From: Patescibacteria group bacterium | Lineage (GTDB): Bacteria > Patescibacteriota > Microgenomatia > UBA1406 > GWC2-37-13 | Reading direction: 5' to 3' | DNA length: 64,000 nt | NCBI GenBank assembly: GCA_026004435.1 | Contig: BPJD01000006.1 | Location: 22,504 to 86,503 of the forward strand | Shown here: piece after piece, positions 42,987 to 52,434 of the stretch | Position numbering within the stretch: the first letter of the stretch is position 1 | Layout: each line of letters begins with the position of its first letter | Made by a program: the position numbers and the translations under genes | The notes under the pieces: model-generated | Database searches by the model: none | What the model saw: only the letters and a program-made list of their open reading frames with translations | Told to the model about the DNA's origin: nothing

Positions 42987-44691
42987 AAACAAAAATAACA
43001 AATTTACCAACCCAATAGCAACAGCCAAGAGAGTATTTTCTAACTGCTTCAGTTTTTTTAAAAATCTACTCAACAACCATTTATTGGAACTTTTATCACT
43101 GTTGCTGTTTATCTTTACAGCCTACTATGTAAACTACCCAGATGAATATGTTAACCTACTAGCAGGCAAAGCAATATTAAACGGACAGGTAGCCTACAAA
43201 GACTTTTTTGATCACCATATGCCTTTAGCTTGGTTTTTGGCTGCTGTAATTATGATCTTAAGCGAAAACTCTTTATTATTATTTAAGTTTGTCTGGGCTA
43301 TACTCCAGTTTGGTTTTTTATGGTTTGTTATAGGAAAGTTAATTAAAAAGTACTCAGATGAGATTTACTCTAAGTTTAAATACTTTGCTGTATTATACCC
43401 AGTTGTTGCAATGTATTTTTGGCTGCACTTGTTTTTAGCTGACTCAATTGCCAGTTTAACAGCTGCCTCCAGCCTCTGGCTGTTAATAGCTTTATCTTTT
43501 GCCAAAACAATTGAAAAAAAAGACATTTGTATTACAGGACTGCTGTTAAGCTCAATAGTTTTAACCTCTCTAACTTATATTTACTGGACAGCATTTGCTT
43601 ATCTCTGGCTGTTTTTAATTTTTGTAAAGACGAAGCCCTGTCTGAGATGTTATCTCAAGTTCACACTGATAAACCTAATGCCTTATCTTGTTTTAGGGCT
43701 TTATATTCTTATAACAAACTCTTTTTCTGAGTTTATCTTCGCAAACTTTACCTACAATACGGAGTTTTATATCAACATTGCAAACTACACAAAAGGCAGA
43801 TACTTTAACCCTGTAAAAATGCTATTAACCCTAATATTTAATTTTTGGGACAAGACCCTGCCTGTAATACCTAAAATCGGCAACCATGATCTTTACTTTC
43901 CTCATACCCAGTTATTTATATTATCTGCGCTTTTAACAACTTACTTAATCTTTAAACTTAATAAAGCTTACGGAGTTTTGTTTTTCCTAATGCTGTCGTT
44001 ATCTGCTCCAAGATCAGAGATCATTAGTTTAGGAGACAGAAATTATCAAGCTGGAGTATTTATAACCACATCTCTGGCAAGTTTGTTTGTTAGTTTTTAC
44101 CTTTATAGAAAAACTATAACTAAAGATCTGGAAACAACTGTAATTAAAGCACTGATGGTAATAAACATTATTTATGCTACAGTCAGTGTTCTTTTTTTTA
44201 GCCAATCTTTTTATGAAAAAGTATTTTTTGTGTATACCCAAAAAATGCCTAGAAACTATGACCGCGACTTTACAGCAGAGTTTATAGACAGTCTTCTTGA
44301 CAAAAACGACTACTTTTGGATTGGGCCCTATGAGCCTCACAGAGCCTTTTTTGTTGTAAAAGGCAGACTGCCCGGAAAATATCCCACACTGCTTCCTCAG
44401 TTCTCAGAATCAGACTACTTGCAAAGCAATTTTATCAAGCAATTTGAGACTAATCCGCCAAAGATTATACTGTTTAAACACACATCCTCAATCTTTATGA
44501 CACCAGCAGAGCAGTTTGGTGAATTTTTTCTAACTTACCTTAATCAAAACTACATCAGAGTCTCTGATGCTGACTACAAAGTTGTCAGAAACCTCACAGA
44601 CTTTGATCTTAACACTGATCTTTACATAAACAAAAACTACGCTGATGAGATTATAACTAAACTAAAACAAAAAGGTTATATTGACAACTAA
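42979..44691 (+). CDS. Polytopic membrane glycosyltransferase-like protein
   Basis: 570 aa with about ten to twelve hydrophobic helices. After TM1 comes NYPDEYVNLLAGKAILNGQVAYKDFFDHHMP, a PMT/GT39-type first loop with acidic residues and the Phe-Phe-Asp-His-His run seen in related mannosyltransferase-like proteins. The C-terminal about 130 residues are soluble and would face outward. Substrate unknown. It overlaps lysS by eight bases although the two have no obvious functional link. Confidence 0.75.
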   Translation: MTKNKNNKFTNPIATAKRVFSNCFSFFKNLLNNHLLELLSLLLFIFTAYYVNYPDEYVNLLAGKAILNGQVAYKDFFDHHMPLAWFLAAVIMILSENSLLLFKFVWAILQFGFLWFVIGKLIKKYSDEIYSKFKYFAVLYPVVAMYFWLHLFLADSIASLTAASSLWLLIALSFAKTIEKKDICITGLLLSSIVLTSLTYIYWTAFAYLWLFLIFVKTKPCLRCYLKFTLINLMPYLVLGLYILITNSFSEFIFANFTYNTEFYINIANYTKGRYFNPVKMLLTLIFNFWDKTLPVIPKIGNHDLYFPHTQLFILSALLTTYLIFKLNKAYGVLFFLMLSLSAPRSEIISLGDRNYQAGVFITTSLASLFVSFYLYRKTITKDLETTVIKALMVINIIYATVSVLFFSQSFYEKVFFVYTQKMPRNYDRDFTAEFIDSLLDKNDYFWIGPYEPHRAFFVVKGRLPGKYPTLLPQFSESDYLQSNFIKQFETNPPKIILFKHTSSIFMTPAEQFGEFFLTYLNQNYIRVSDADYKVVRNLTDFDLNTDLYINKNYADEIITKLKQKGYIDN

Positions 44692-44713
44692 TTGAAAAAA
44701 GCAATTTAATAGT

Positions 44714-44723
44714 TTAAGATAAT
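44714..44723 (+). promoter_or_regulatory. -10 region of the UDP-glucose dehydrogenase gene
   Basis: TAAGATAAT ending six bases before the ATG at 44730, with TTGAAA at 44692-44697 upstream (16-base spacer to TAAGAT). Suggests a leaderless or nearly leaderless message. Confidence 0.45.
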
Positions 44724-44729
44724 AGCCGT

Positions 44730-46040
44730 ATGAAAATCACAATAATTGGTCATGGTTATGTAGGACTGGTAACAGGCTGTGTTTTGGCAGATTTAGGACA
44801 TAAAGTCTCAATAATCGGCAGAAACAAAGATAAACTAGAAAAACTTAATAATGGTGATCCAATTATCTACGAACCCGGACTTAAACCAATTTTAAAGAGA
44901 AACTTAGCCTCAAATCATATAGAGTTTAGACTTGATTACAACTCTGTTAAAGACTCTAAGGTTGTGTTCATTGCTGTAGGAACGCCTCCAAATCCAGACG
45001 GATCAGCTGATCTCTCTGCAGTAATAGAAGTTGCAGAAAAAATAGCAGAGCATTTATCAGATAAACACTTTACTGTTGTCTCTTGCAAAAGCACTGTTCC
45101 AATAGGAACCAATCAAATGATAGAGAAAATAATCACTAAAAAGGCTGCCAGTAAAAAGATTAAGTTTGCCACAGCATCTTGTCCTGAGTTTTTAAAAGAA
45201 GGCTCTGCTGTTAAAGACACCCTAACTCCAGACAGAATAGTTATAGGCTCAAACAGCAAAGAAGCGATTGAAATATTACTGCAACTGCACAAAAAACTTC
45301 CCGGAAAAAGGGTTATAACAGATCTGCAGTCAGCAGAGCTAATTAAGTATGCCTCTAACTCAATGTTGGTCACAAAGATATCTTTTGCCAACTTAATTTC
45401 GTTTTATGCAGAGAAAACAGGAGCTGATGTAAAAACAGTCTTAACAGCAGTAGGATTAGACAAAAGAATTGGCAAGCAGTTTTTAGGAGCAGGAATAGGC
45501 TACGGGGGATCCTGTTTTCCTAAAGATATTAAAGCCTTAATCTATATGGGCAAAAGACTTAAAATTGATACCTCCTTAATTGAAAGTACTGAAAAGGTTA
45601 ATCAACAGGCAAAAGACAACTTTCTAAAGAAAATAATTGACAACGCAAGAGGGAAAAACATAGCTGTCTGGGGATTATCTTTCAAACCAAACACAGATGA
45701 CATTAGATTTTCACCAAGTCTTTACTTAATAGATAAACTCTTAAAACGCAACTTCAAAATAACTGCTTATGACCCTAAAGCAATTGCAAATACTCAAAAA
45801 ATTTATAAGAACAAAATAAATTATGCAGCTGACCAATATAGCTGTCTACAAAATAAAGATGGGCTTGTAATTACCACAGACTGGAAACAGTTTATTACTG
45901 CTGACCTTAAAAAAGTCAAAAAACTGCTGAACTACCCTGATATTTTTGACGGAAGAAACATTTATGAACTTGAAGCAATGCAAAAATTAGGCTTTAACTA
46001 CTACTCAACAGGCAGGCCAACTATTAAACAAAATAAATAA
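44730..46040 (+). CDS. UDP-glucose/GDP-mannose dehydrogenase family protein
   Basis: 436 aa three-domain enzyme that oxidises a UDP-sugar at C6 to the uronic acid in two NAD steps. N-terminal NAD domain IGHGYVGLVTGCVLADLGHKV, VGTPPNPDGSADLS near 88, SKSTVPIGT-like CKSTVPIGT near 120, catalytic Cys in GIGYGGSCFPKDIKAL near 260 and WGLSFKPNTDDIRFSPS near 320. UDP-glucose 6-dehydrogenase is the best guess. The product would feed surface polysaccharide synthesis by the neighbouring transferases. Confidence 0.93.
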   Translation: MKITIIGHGYVGLVTGCVLADLGHKVSIIGRNKDKLEKLNNGDPIIYEPGLKPILKRNLASNHIEFRLDYNSVKDSKVVFIAVGTPPNPDGSADLSAVIEVAEKIAEHLSDKHFTVVSCKSTVPIGTNQMIEKIITKKAASKKIKFATASCPEFLKEGSAVKDTLTPDRIVIGSNSKEAIEILLQLHKKLPGKRVITDLQSAELIKYASNSMLVTKISFANLISFYAEKTGADVKTVLTAVGLDKRIGKQFLGAGIGYGGSCFPKDIKALIYMGKRLKIDTSLIESTEKVNQQAKDNFLKKIIDNARGKNIAVWGLSFKPNTDDIRFSPSLYLIDKLLKRNFKITAYDPKAIANTQKIYKNKINYAADQYSCLQNKDGLVITTDWKQFITADLKKVKKLLNYPDIFDGRNIYELEAMQKLGFNYYSTGRPTIKQNK

Positions 46041-46089
46041 AACTTAGATTCATATGCTAAAATTAAATTTTATTAGTACTATTTAAAAT

Positions 46090-47226
46090 ATGAGAACTGC
46101 GCTGATTACATTGCCAACTTATAAAGAATACAATAACCTAAAATCATTAATCCCAGCTATACTTGAACAACAAAAAAAAACCAAAATCTGGGATATAAAA
46201 ATTTTAGTAGTAGACAGCAACTCACAAGACAACACAGACAAACTTATTAAGGAATTCCAAAAAAAATATAAAGACAAAATTTACCTACTGGAAACACCAA
46301 AAGAAGGCCTTGGCAAGGCTTATTATAAAGGTTTTAAGTTCGCGCTGGAAGAAATCAAACCTTATGTTGTCTTTGAGATGGATGCTGACTGGTCGCATGA
46401 TCCTAATCTTATACCAACATTTTTAAAACAAATAGAACAGGGATATGATTTTGTAATTGGATCCAGATACATTAAAGGAGGAAGTATACCAGACAACTGG
46501 GGCATTCATAGAAAGATCTTTTCTGTTGTTGGCAACATAATAATAAAACTTGGATTTGCCAAACCAAAAATAACAGACTGGACATCTGGCTTCAGATGCA
46601 TTAAGGTCTGGGTAGTTAAACAAGTATTGGAAAAGGTAAAAAAGTACAATAGCTATGTGTTCCAGATTGCAATACTTGATAATGCCTTAAAAAACAAAGC
46701 AAGAATTGCAGAGATTCCATTAAAATTTAAAGATAGAGAAGAAGGTTTTTCAAAGATAAACTCTCTTCAGTATATTGTGCATACACTGTTTTATGTATTT
46801 ACCCACTCGCCATTTTTGTTATTTATCTATGTTGGCAGTCTTGGTTTTATTATTGATTTTTCAGTCAGTTGGATCTTAATTCATCTGTTAAATATGAATA
46901 AAGTTATCAGCAATGGTATTGGAGCTGAAACAGCAATTTTCAGCAACTTTATGTTAAACAACTTCTTCTCATTCAAACACAAAAAAATAACAGGCAAAAT
47001 ATCAGGCTATATAAAAGGATTCTTAAAGTTTAACTTTATCTCAATAGGCAATGTATTAGTCCAAATGTTTGGTATTTATTTGCTGTTAAAGTTTTTTGGA
47101 GACAAAGATCTAATTATGTTAAACTACTCGGTTCCCAGCTGGACTGTCTATAAAATCATAATAATTACTTTTTTTATAGTTCCTTTATCTTACACCTTAT
47201 ACAACAAAATAATCTGGAAAAACTAA
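46090..47226 (+). CDS. GT2 polyprenyl-phosphate sugar synthase fused to a GtrA-like domain
   Basis: 378 aa. Residues 1-235 are a DPM1-type GT2 domain: LITLPTYKEYNNLKSLIP, LVVDSNSQDNTDK, VFEMDADWSHDP (DxD near 97) and FVIGSRYIKGGSIPDNWG. Residues 245-375 are a four-helix GtrA-like domain (FIIDFSVSWILIHLLNMNKVISNGIGAE, FMLNNFFSFKH), thought to help flip lipid-linked sugars. So it may both make and translocate polyprenyl-phosphate-mannose or -glucose, the donor used by the GT39-type enzymes of this window. Confidence 0.92.
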   Translation: MRTALITLPTYKEYNNLKSLIPAILEQQKKTKIWDIKILVVDSNSQDNTDKLIKEFQKKYKDKIYLLETPKEGLGKAYYKGFKFALEEIKPYVVFEMDADWSHDPNLIPTFLKQIEQGYDFVIGSRYIKGGSIPDNWGIHRKIFSVVGNIIIKLGFAKPKITDWTSGFRCIKVWVVKQVLEKVKKYNSYVFQIAILDNALKNKARIAEIPLKFKDREEGFSKINSLQYIVHTLFYVFTHSPFLLFIYVGSLGFIIDFSVSWILIHLLNMNKVISNGIGAETAIFSNFMLNNFFSFKHKKITGKISGYIKGFLKFNFISIGNVLVQMFGIYLLLKFFGDKDLIMLNYSVPSWTVYKIIIITFFIVPLSYTLYNKIIWKN

Positions 47227-47234
47227 AGTTTTAG

Positions 47235-48191
47235 TTATCTTGCAGAATCAGTGGCAGTGTTGGTTTGATCAGCTTTATTACTAGATTGTGAACTAGCCTC
47301 AACCTTATCAGCATAACTGGCAGAGATCCAGCCCTCATCAAACTCGCCTGACTCAAGATCATTTTCATTGCCATTAAACTTAATCTTATACCAACCATTA
47401 CTTTCCTCCAAAACCTCAAACTCAGATCCTACCTTGACTTTAGCCAGTTCCTGGCCCGACAAGCCGGCACTTGATCTGACTCTTAACCAGCCGGTTGAAG
47501 TTGGTTTGATTTTTACATATACCTTATCTTCTGCAGTTGAGTCTTTTGTCTCAGCAGACTCAGTTGCTTCAGATTCAGGCAGATCAATACGCTTTTGCGA
47601 CTCGTCTAACGCCAACTTAAGCTTTACTCTTAATACCTTATTCTCAACAACTCTGACATTAACTGATCTGCTAAAAAAGAATGGCAGGGAGGCTTTAATT
47701 TCATGTTCTCCAACAGGAACATCAACTAAGTTAACCGGAGATACCCCTTTCTCATCATTATCAAGAAAAATTATAGCTCCAGCAGGATCTGTCTCAATAA
47801 TAATATTGCCTTTCTCTTTATTGGTTTTCTGATCATCAAAATAAATCAAGCTTACAGCTGTTGTAGCTGCGTTTTTCCCCAAATTAACTGATAAAAAGGT
47901 GTCACTATTTGGCTTGACAGGAACTTTACCCTGCCAGCTGTCTGTGTTTTGAACAATACCCTCTGGAATTAATTTAACATTATACTCTCCTACATCAAGT
48001 TGAAATGATTGCAAAGGTGTTCTGCCGACATCATTGTCATTGATAAAAATACTAGCTGAAGGAGACGACTCTATAATTACTCTACCTACCTGCTGTTGTT
48101 TTTGAAAAAGAGAAAAAAGAGCTCCGCGAAATAGAATAACTAGACCAAAAGCTATACTTAAAACAACAATTATCAATATTTTAACTCTCAT
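47235..48191 (-). CDS. Membrane-anchored protein with two PEGA domains and an SH3b domain
   Basis: 318 aa. One N-terminal helix (ILIIVVLSIAFGLVILFRGALF), then two PEGA repeats: residues about 38-90 (IIESSPSASIFINDNDVGRTPLQ) and 130-195 (IIIETDPAGAIIFLDNDEKGVSPV), a Glu/Ser-rich linker and a bacterial SH3 domain at about 222-298 (GWLRVRSSAGLSGQELAKV, NGWYKIKFNG, GWISASYADKV). PEGA and SH3b occur in surface proteins that bind cell wall or other proteins. Convergent with the GT2-GtrA gene, divergent from the DUF763 gene with shared AT-rich promoter region. Confidence 0.88.
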   Translation of the reverse strand: MRVKILIIVVLSIAFGLVILFRGALFSLFQKQQQVGRVIIESSPSASIFINDNDVGRTPLQSFQLDVGEYNVKLIPEGIVQNTDSWQGKVPVKPNSDTFLSVNLGKNAATTAVSLIYFDDQKTNKEKGNIIIETDPAGAIIFLDNDEKGVSPVNLVDVPVGEHEIKASLPFFFSRSVNVRVVENKVLRVKLKLALDESQKRIDLPESEATESAETKDSTAEDKVYVKIKPTSTGWLRVRSSAGLSGQELAKVKVGSEFEVLEESNGWYKIKFNGNENDLESGEFDEGWISASYADKVEASSQSSNKADQTNTATDSAR

Positions 48192-48225
48192 ATTATAGTT
48201 TATATTTTATAATAAAAAACAATCA

Positions 48226-49422
48226 ATGCAAAAATCAGGTTTTCACAGATCCTCAGCAGACTTTACTTTAGATTATGGAAGATGCCCGCCTTATCTGTTT
48301 GAAAGAATGGTAAAACTGTCAAAATCTATAATTCTGGCAATAATAGAGTACTTTTCACCTGAGGAATTTTTATACAGATTATCAGACTCTGTCTGGTTTC
48401 AGTCTTTAGGTTCGGTCTTAGCCTTTGACTGGAATGCCTCCGGTCTTACCACAACAACAATGGGAGCCTTAAAACAAGCTGTAACTGAGATTGGGCCAGA
48501 TAAAATAGGAATCTTTATCTGCGGAGGCAAAGGAAAAACATCTAGAAAAACACCAGATGATATTGTAAAATTTAGCTACAAATTAGGCTTAAGCCAAGAA
48601 AAATCAGATGAGTTAATTAAGATATCAAAACTTACAGCCAAGATTGACTCTGCAGTTGTACAAGATGGATTTCAGCTCTATCACCACAACTTTATCTTTA
48701 CCAAAAATCTTAACTGGACAGTGATCCAACAAGGAATGAATACCAAAATTAAAAGAGCAAGAAGATACCATTGGTACAGCAAAGTTGCAAATAAAAACTT
48801 TTTTCAAAATCCCCACTCTGCCATCTCAAATGAAGTTATTTTGCCAAAAGTATTCAACTTGGTAGATAAAACAACCAAAAAACACAAAGACGACATACTA
48901 GAAATAGTAAATCACAAAAAAGATCTTTTTGTGGAAATTAAAAGACTTAAAAATAAAGACTCAGGAGAACAACTAACACTGCTTAACTTGTCAGACAAAG
49001 ACTTTAATCATCATCCAGTTGAAACAGAAAATTTTAATACTCTGCCTAAAGAAACAATCCAGTTTTTTTCAGATACAAGACTAATAAAAACATTAGAAGC
49101 AGTAACAGAAAAACAAAACAAAAACTTTGAGTCATTGGTTTTATCAACAGGTGTTGGACCAAAAACAATAAGAGCCTTATCACTAGTTACAGAGATCATC
49201 TTTGGCTCAAAACCTTCTTTTACAGATCCTGTACGCTATACATACGCCTTTGGAGGAAAAGACGGCATTCCTTATCCAGTAAATAGGCCTGTTTATGATA
49301 AAATTATAGAGATAATGGAAAAAGCTATTAAGAAAACGGCAATACCTAATACTGAGAAAACTCAAACTTTAAAAAGATTAGAAAAAAATTTTATCTATGA
49401 TAAAACCAGAACCAGCTCTTAA
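48226..49422 (+). CDS. DUF763 family protein
   Basis: 398 aa. Recognised as DUF763 (PF05559) from the N-terminus SGFHRSSADFTLDYGRCPPYLFERMVKLS, GIFICGGKGKTSRKTPDDI, LYHHNFIFT, WTVIQQGMN and RARRYHWYS. The part LSTGVGPKTIRALSLVTEIIFG near 310 looks like a helix-hairpin-helix and suggests nucleic acid binding, and RYTYAFGGKDGIPYPVNR follows. The family has no assigned activity and is best known from archaea and thermophilic bacteria. It overlaps argS by 26 bases, and radA follows. Confidence 0.88.
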   Translation: MQKSGFHRSSADFTLDYGRCPPYLFERMVKLSKSIILAIIEYFSPEEFLYRLSDSVWFQSLGSVLAFDWNASGLTTTTMGALKQAVTEIGPDKIGIFICGGKGKTSRKTPDDIVKFSYKLGLSQEKSDELIKISKLTAKIDSAVVQDGFQLYHHNFIFTKNLNWTVIQQGMNTKIKRARRYHWYSKVANKNFFQNPHSAISNEVILPKVFNLVDKTTKKHKDDILEIVNHKKDLFVEIKRLKNKDSGEQLTLLNLSDKDFNHHPVETENFNTLPKETIQFFSDTRLIKTLEAVTEKQNKNFESLVLSTGVGPKTIRALSLVTEIIFGSKPSFTDPVRYTYAFGGKDGIPYPVNRPVYDKIIEIMEKAIKKTAIPNTEKTQTLKRLEKNFIYDKTRTSS

Positions 49423-51127
49423 TATACCAGAGATAATAAAAACTGATTTAAACCAAACCATAATAACTCTTTATAAATTAAAGGATATTCAGGACAAGAT
49501 TAGGATAACGCTACCCAAAGATATTAATTTTGCTGACTACACCAGCAATATTGCCTTTATTATAGCCAAAGACTTAAAAACAAATCCTAAAACACTAGCA
49601 GAAAACTTAGCCAAAAACTTTAAATCCCAAATCATTACAAAAACTGAGGCTGTTAATGGCTATCTTAATTTCTGGCTAAATCATAATACTTACCTAAAAA
49701 CTCTAAAACTTGGAATAAAGAATAAACTCTTTAGACAACAAAATAAAACAGTAGTCTGTGAGTTTGGACAGCCAAACACACATAAAGCAGTTCATATAGG
49801 ACATCTTTATTCATACATTTTTGGATCAGCCTTGTCTAATTTAATTGAAGTCTGTGGAATAAAAGTAAAAAGAGTAAACTACCAAGGCGATATAGGCCCT
49901 CATATTGCCAAATGTCTTTATGGAGTCATAAACAATATCAAAGAGTACAACAGATTATTAAAACAGCCTAAAACTGAAAAAGTAATAACTGAAAGAGGTC
50001 TATTTTTGCAAAACTGTTACTCAAATGCAAATAAACTGTATGAAGAAAACCCAAAAATTCGCGATGAAATAAACGAACTAAACAAAAAAATATACGACAA
50101 TTATAATGAAATCAAAGCTATTTATGAAACAACCAGAAACTGGAGCCTTGAGTATATTAACATACTAGAAAAAAAATTAAATATAAACTTTGACAAATAT
50201 TACTTTGAGAGCCAAACACACGCAAAAGGAAAAGAAATAGTTAAAAAAAATATTACAACAATATTTGGAGAAGATGCTGGCGCAGTAATCTTTAGGGGAG
50301 AAAAATACGGTTTGCATACACGGGTATTTATTAACAGATACGGACTACCTACCTATGAAGCAAAAGATTTAGGATTAATCTATATGAAAGTAAAAGACTT
50401 TAATCCTGATCTAATAATTATAACAACAGCTAAGGAGCAGACAGAGTACTTTAAAGTAGTTTTTAAAACTGCTGAGTTGATCTTTCCTAAGTTAAAAAAT
50501 AAATTGGTTCATATTGGATTCGGTATGGTAAATTTAAAGACAGGAAAAATGTCATCTAGATTAAATAATATTATTTCTGCATTTGATGTAATCAATGAGA
50601 CAGAAAAAATAATCAAGCAAAAGTATGATACAGAAAATAGAACAACTAAAATATTAGCCAACTCAGCAATTAAGTTTTCATTTCTTAACTCTGAGTCTGA
50701 AAAAGATGTTTTTTTTGATCTTGAAAAAAGCATAAGCAAAGAAGGCAAATCAGGACCTTATCTGCTTTACTCATTAGTTAGAGCAAAAAGCATACTTAAA
50801 AAAGCAAACATAATTGACAGTAAAATTATTGATAACCTTGATAACAACTATAACAAATTAACCAATGAAGAGAAGTTATTTATTAGAAAACTGTTTCTTT
50901 ATTTTGAAGTATTAAAAAACGCATTTGAGTCATACTCAGTTCACCAGTTAACCCAGTATCTGTTTGAAACTGCCCAACAGTTTAACCAAAACTACCAAAA
51001 AATATCTGTAATTAACACTAATGATCTAGAACAAAAAAAAGCAAGGCTTGGATTAACTTTAATTTACAAAAACATCTTAGAATCTGGATTAAACATACTA
51101 GGAATTGAAACTGTTGAAAAACTATAA
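49397..51127 (+). CDS. argS: Arginyl-tRNA synthetase
   Basis: 576 aa class I enzyme. N-terminal Add-1 domain (residues 1-105), the catalytic core with EFGQPNTHKAVHIGHLYSYIFG (HIGH at about 135-138), the KMSK-like GKMSSR near 390, and the C-terminal DALR anticodon domain. The motif SGPYLLYSLVRAKSIL (near 452) is diagnostic of ArgRS. It starts inside the end of the DUF763 gene and ends two bases before radA, so three genes form one unit. Confidence 0.95.
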   Translation: MIKPEPALNIPEIIKTDLNQTIITLYKLKDIQDKIRITLPKDINFADYTSNIAFIIAKDLKTNPKTLAENLAKNFKSQIITKTEAVNGYLNFWLNHNTYLKTLKLGIKNKLFRQQNKTVVCEFGQPNTHKAVHIGHLYSYIFGSALSNLIEVCGIKVKRVNYQGDIGPHIAKCLYGVINNIKEYNRLLKQPKTEKVITERGLFLQNCYSNANKLYEENPKIRDEINELNKKIYDNYNEIKAIYETTRNWSLEYINILEKKLNINFDKYYFESQTHAKGKEIVKKNITTIFGEDAGAVIFRGEKYGLHTRVFINRYGLPTYEAKDLGLIYMKVKDFNPDLIIITTAKEQTEYFKVVFKTAELIFPKLKNKLVHIGFGMVNLKTGKMSSRLNNIISAFDVINETEKIIKQKYDTENRTTKILANSAIKFSFLNSESEKDVFFDLEKSISKEGKSGPYLLYSLVRAKSILKKANIIDSKIIDNLDNNYNKLTNEEKLFIRKLFLYFEVLKNAFESYSVHQLTQYLFETAQQFNQNYQKISVINTNDLEQKKARLGLTLIYKNILESGLNILGIETVEKL

Positions 51128-51129
51128 CT

Positions 51130-52401
51130 ATGCAGTATGAATGTATAAACTGCGGTTATCAAACAGCAAAATGGCTGGGAAAATGCCCCCAGTGCGGATC
51201 ATGGGACAGCTTTGTAAAACTTAAAAAGTTTCAGAATGATCAAAAAGCATCAAGTTCTCAACCAGCAGAACTTATAACCATAGATCAGTTAAAAAAAACG
51301 CAAAAAACCAAAACAAGACTTTCAACGCAGATATCTGAGTTTGACAGAGTATTGTCAGGTGGAATTGTTAAAGGATCTGTAACTTTATTTACAGGTGAGC
51401 CGGGCATAGGCAAATCAACAATACTGTTGCAGTTAGCCAAAAACATCAAACTGCTTTATGTATCAGCAGAAGAAAGTTTAGATTTTGTTTATGAACGAGT
51501 AAAAAGACTTAATGTAAAAAACTCTAACTTAACTTTAACAGATACTAAAGAGATTAACTCAGTTTTATCCAGCATAGGCAAAGAGTTTCAACTGGTTATC
51601 ATTGACTCTATTCAGACAGTCTATACTTCAGAGATTGAATCTCCCCAAGGATCAATATCTCAGCTTAATGCAATTCTTAACAGGATAATTGAGTTTGCCA
51701 AAAAAAACAACACAGCTTTTATAGTAGTCGGACATAGAACCAAGTCTGGCGAGTACGCAGGGCCTAAAACACTTGAGCATATGGTTGACTGCGTTTTATC
51801 ATTAGACGGTGATAAAAACTCAGACTATAGAATCCTATCAACAACAAAAAACAGATTTGGCAATACAGCTGAGGTTGGAATGTTTAAAATGACAAACAAA
51901 GGACTTGTTGAAAACTTTGATCCTTTAATCTTTGTAGACAAAGACAAGGAGCCAAAAATAGGAAGAGTAATTACAGCTGAAAAAAAAGGCAAAAGAATTA
52001 TATTTTACGAAGTGCAGTCATTGGTCGTTCCTACATTTTTAAGTCTGGCAAGACGAGTTGCCAAAGGCATAAACCAAAAAAAGTTAATGCTGCTTTTAGC
52101 TGTTATAAAAAAATACCTTAACCTACCAATAGATAAATACGACATTTATGTCTCAATAACCTCAGCCTCTCATTCTGGTTCGGATCAAATTGACTTGGCA
52201 ATAATCTTTTCTATCTACTCTTCTTTAAAAAACAAAGCCTTTCCCACATCAGATCTTTTCGTTGGTCCTGTAGATTTGCTTGGACAGGTTAGAGTAAACG
52301 AAGAAACCAGATCAATTGCCAAAATCGCAAAACAAACAGGGTTTAAAAAAATTATAACTGAATCTAAAAAAAATATTAAGGAATTAATTGTAGATCTTTA
52401 A
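51130..52401 (+). CDS. radA: DNA repair protein RadA
   Basis: RadA promotes branch migration in recombination. 423 aa: N-terminal zinc finger C5-C8 and C19-C22 (CINCGYQTAKWLGKCPQCGSWDSF), RecA-like core with GEPGIGKST near 83 and SAEESLDF, the KNRFG motif near 240 (TTKNRFGNTAEVG), and a Lon-protease-like C-terminal domain (SITSASHSGSDQIDLAIIFSIYSS), with the catalytic residues of Lon not required. Two bases after argS. Confidence 0.97.
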   Translation: MQYECINCGYQTAKWLGKCPQCGSWDSFVKLKKFQNDQKASSSQPAELITIDQLKKTQKTKTRLSTQISEFDRVLSGGIVKGSVTLFTGEPGIGKSTILLQLAKNIKLLYVSAEESLDFVYERVKRLNVKNSNLTLTDTKEINSVLSSIGKEFQLVIIDSIQTVYTSEIESPQGSISQLNAILNRIIEFAKKNNTAFIVVGHRTKSGEYAGPKTLEHMVDCVLSLDGDKNSDYRILSTTKNRFGNTAEVGMFKMTNKGLVENFDPLIFVDKDKEPKIGRVITAEKKGKRIIFYEVQSLVVPTFLSLARRVAKGINQKKLMLLLAVIKKYLNLPIDKYDIYVSITSASHSGSDQIDLAIIFSIYSSLKNKAFPTSDLFVGPVDLLGQVRVNEETRSIAKIAKQTGFKKIITESKKNIKELIVDL

Positions 52402-52416
52402 ACCTAAAGAAAAATA

Positions 52417-52425
52417 TGCTATATT
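52417..52425 (+). promoter_or_regulatory. Extended -10 upstream of the coiled-coil membrane protein gene
   Basis: TGCTATATT, i.e. TGn followed by TATATT, ending nine bases before the ATG at 52435. Suggests a nearly leaderless message. Confidence 0.4.
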
Positions 52426-52434
52426 GGTTATAAA

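Noticed and set aside
44029..44340. Open frame of 103 codons opposite the membrane glycosyltransferase
   Set aside because: Antisense shadow with a Cys/Lys-rich, non-protein-like composition.
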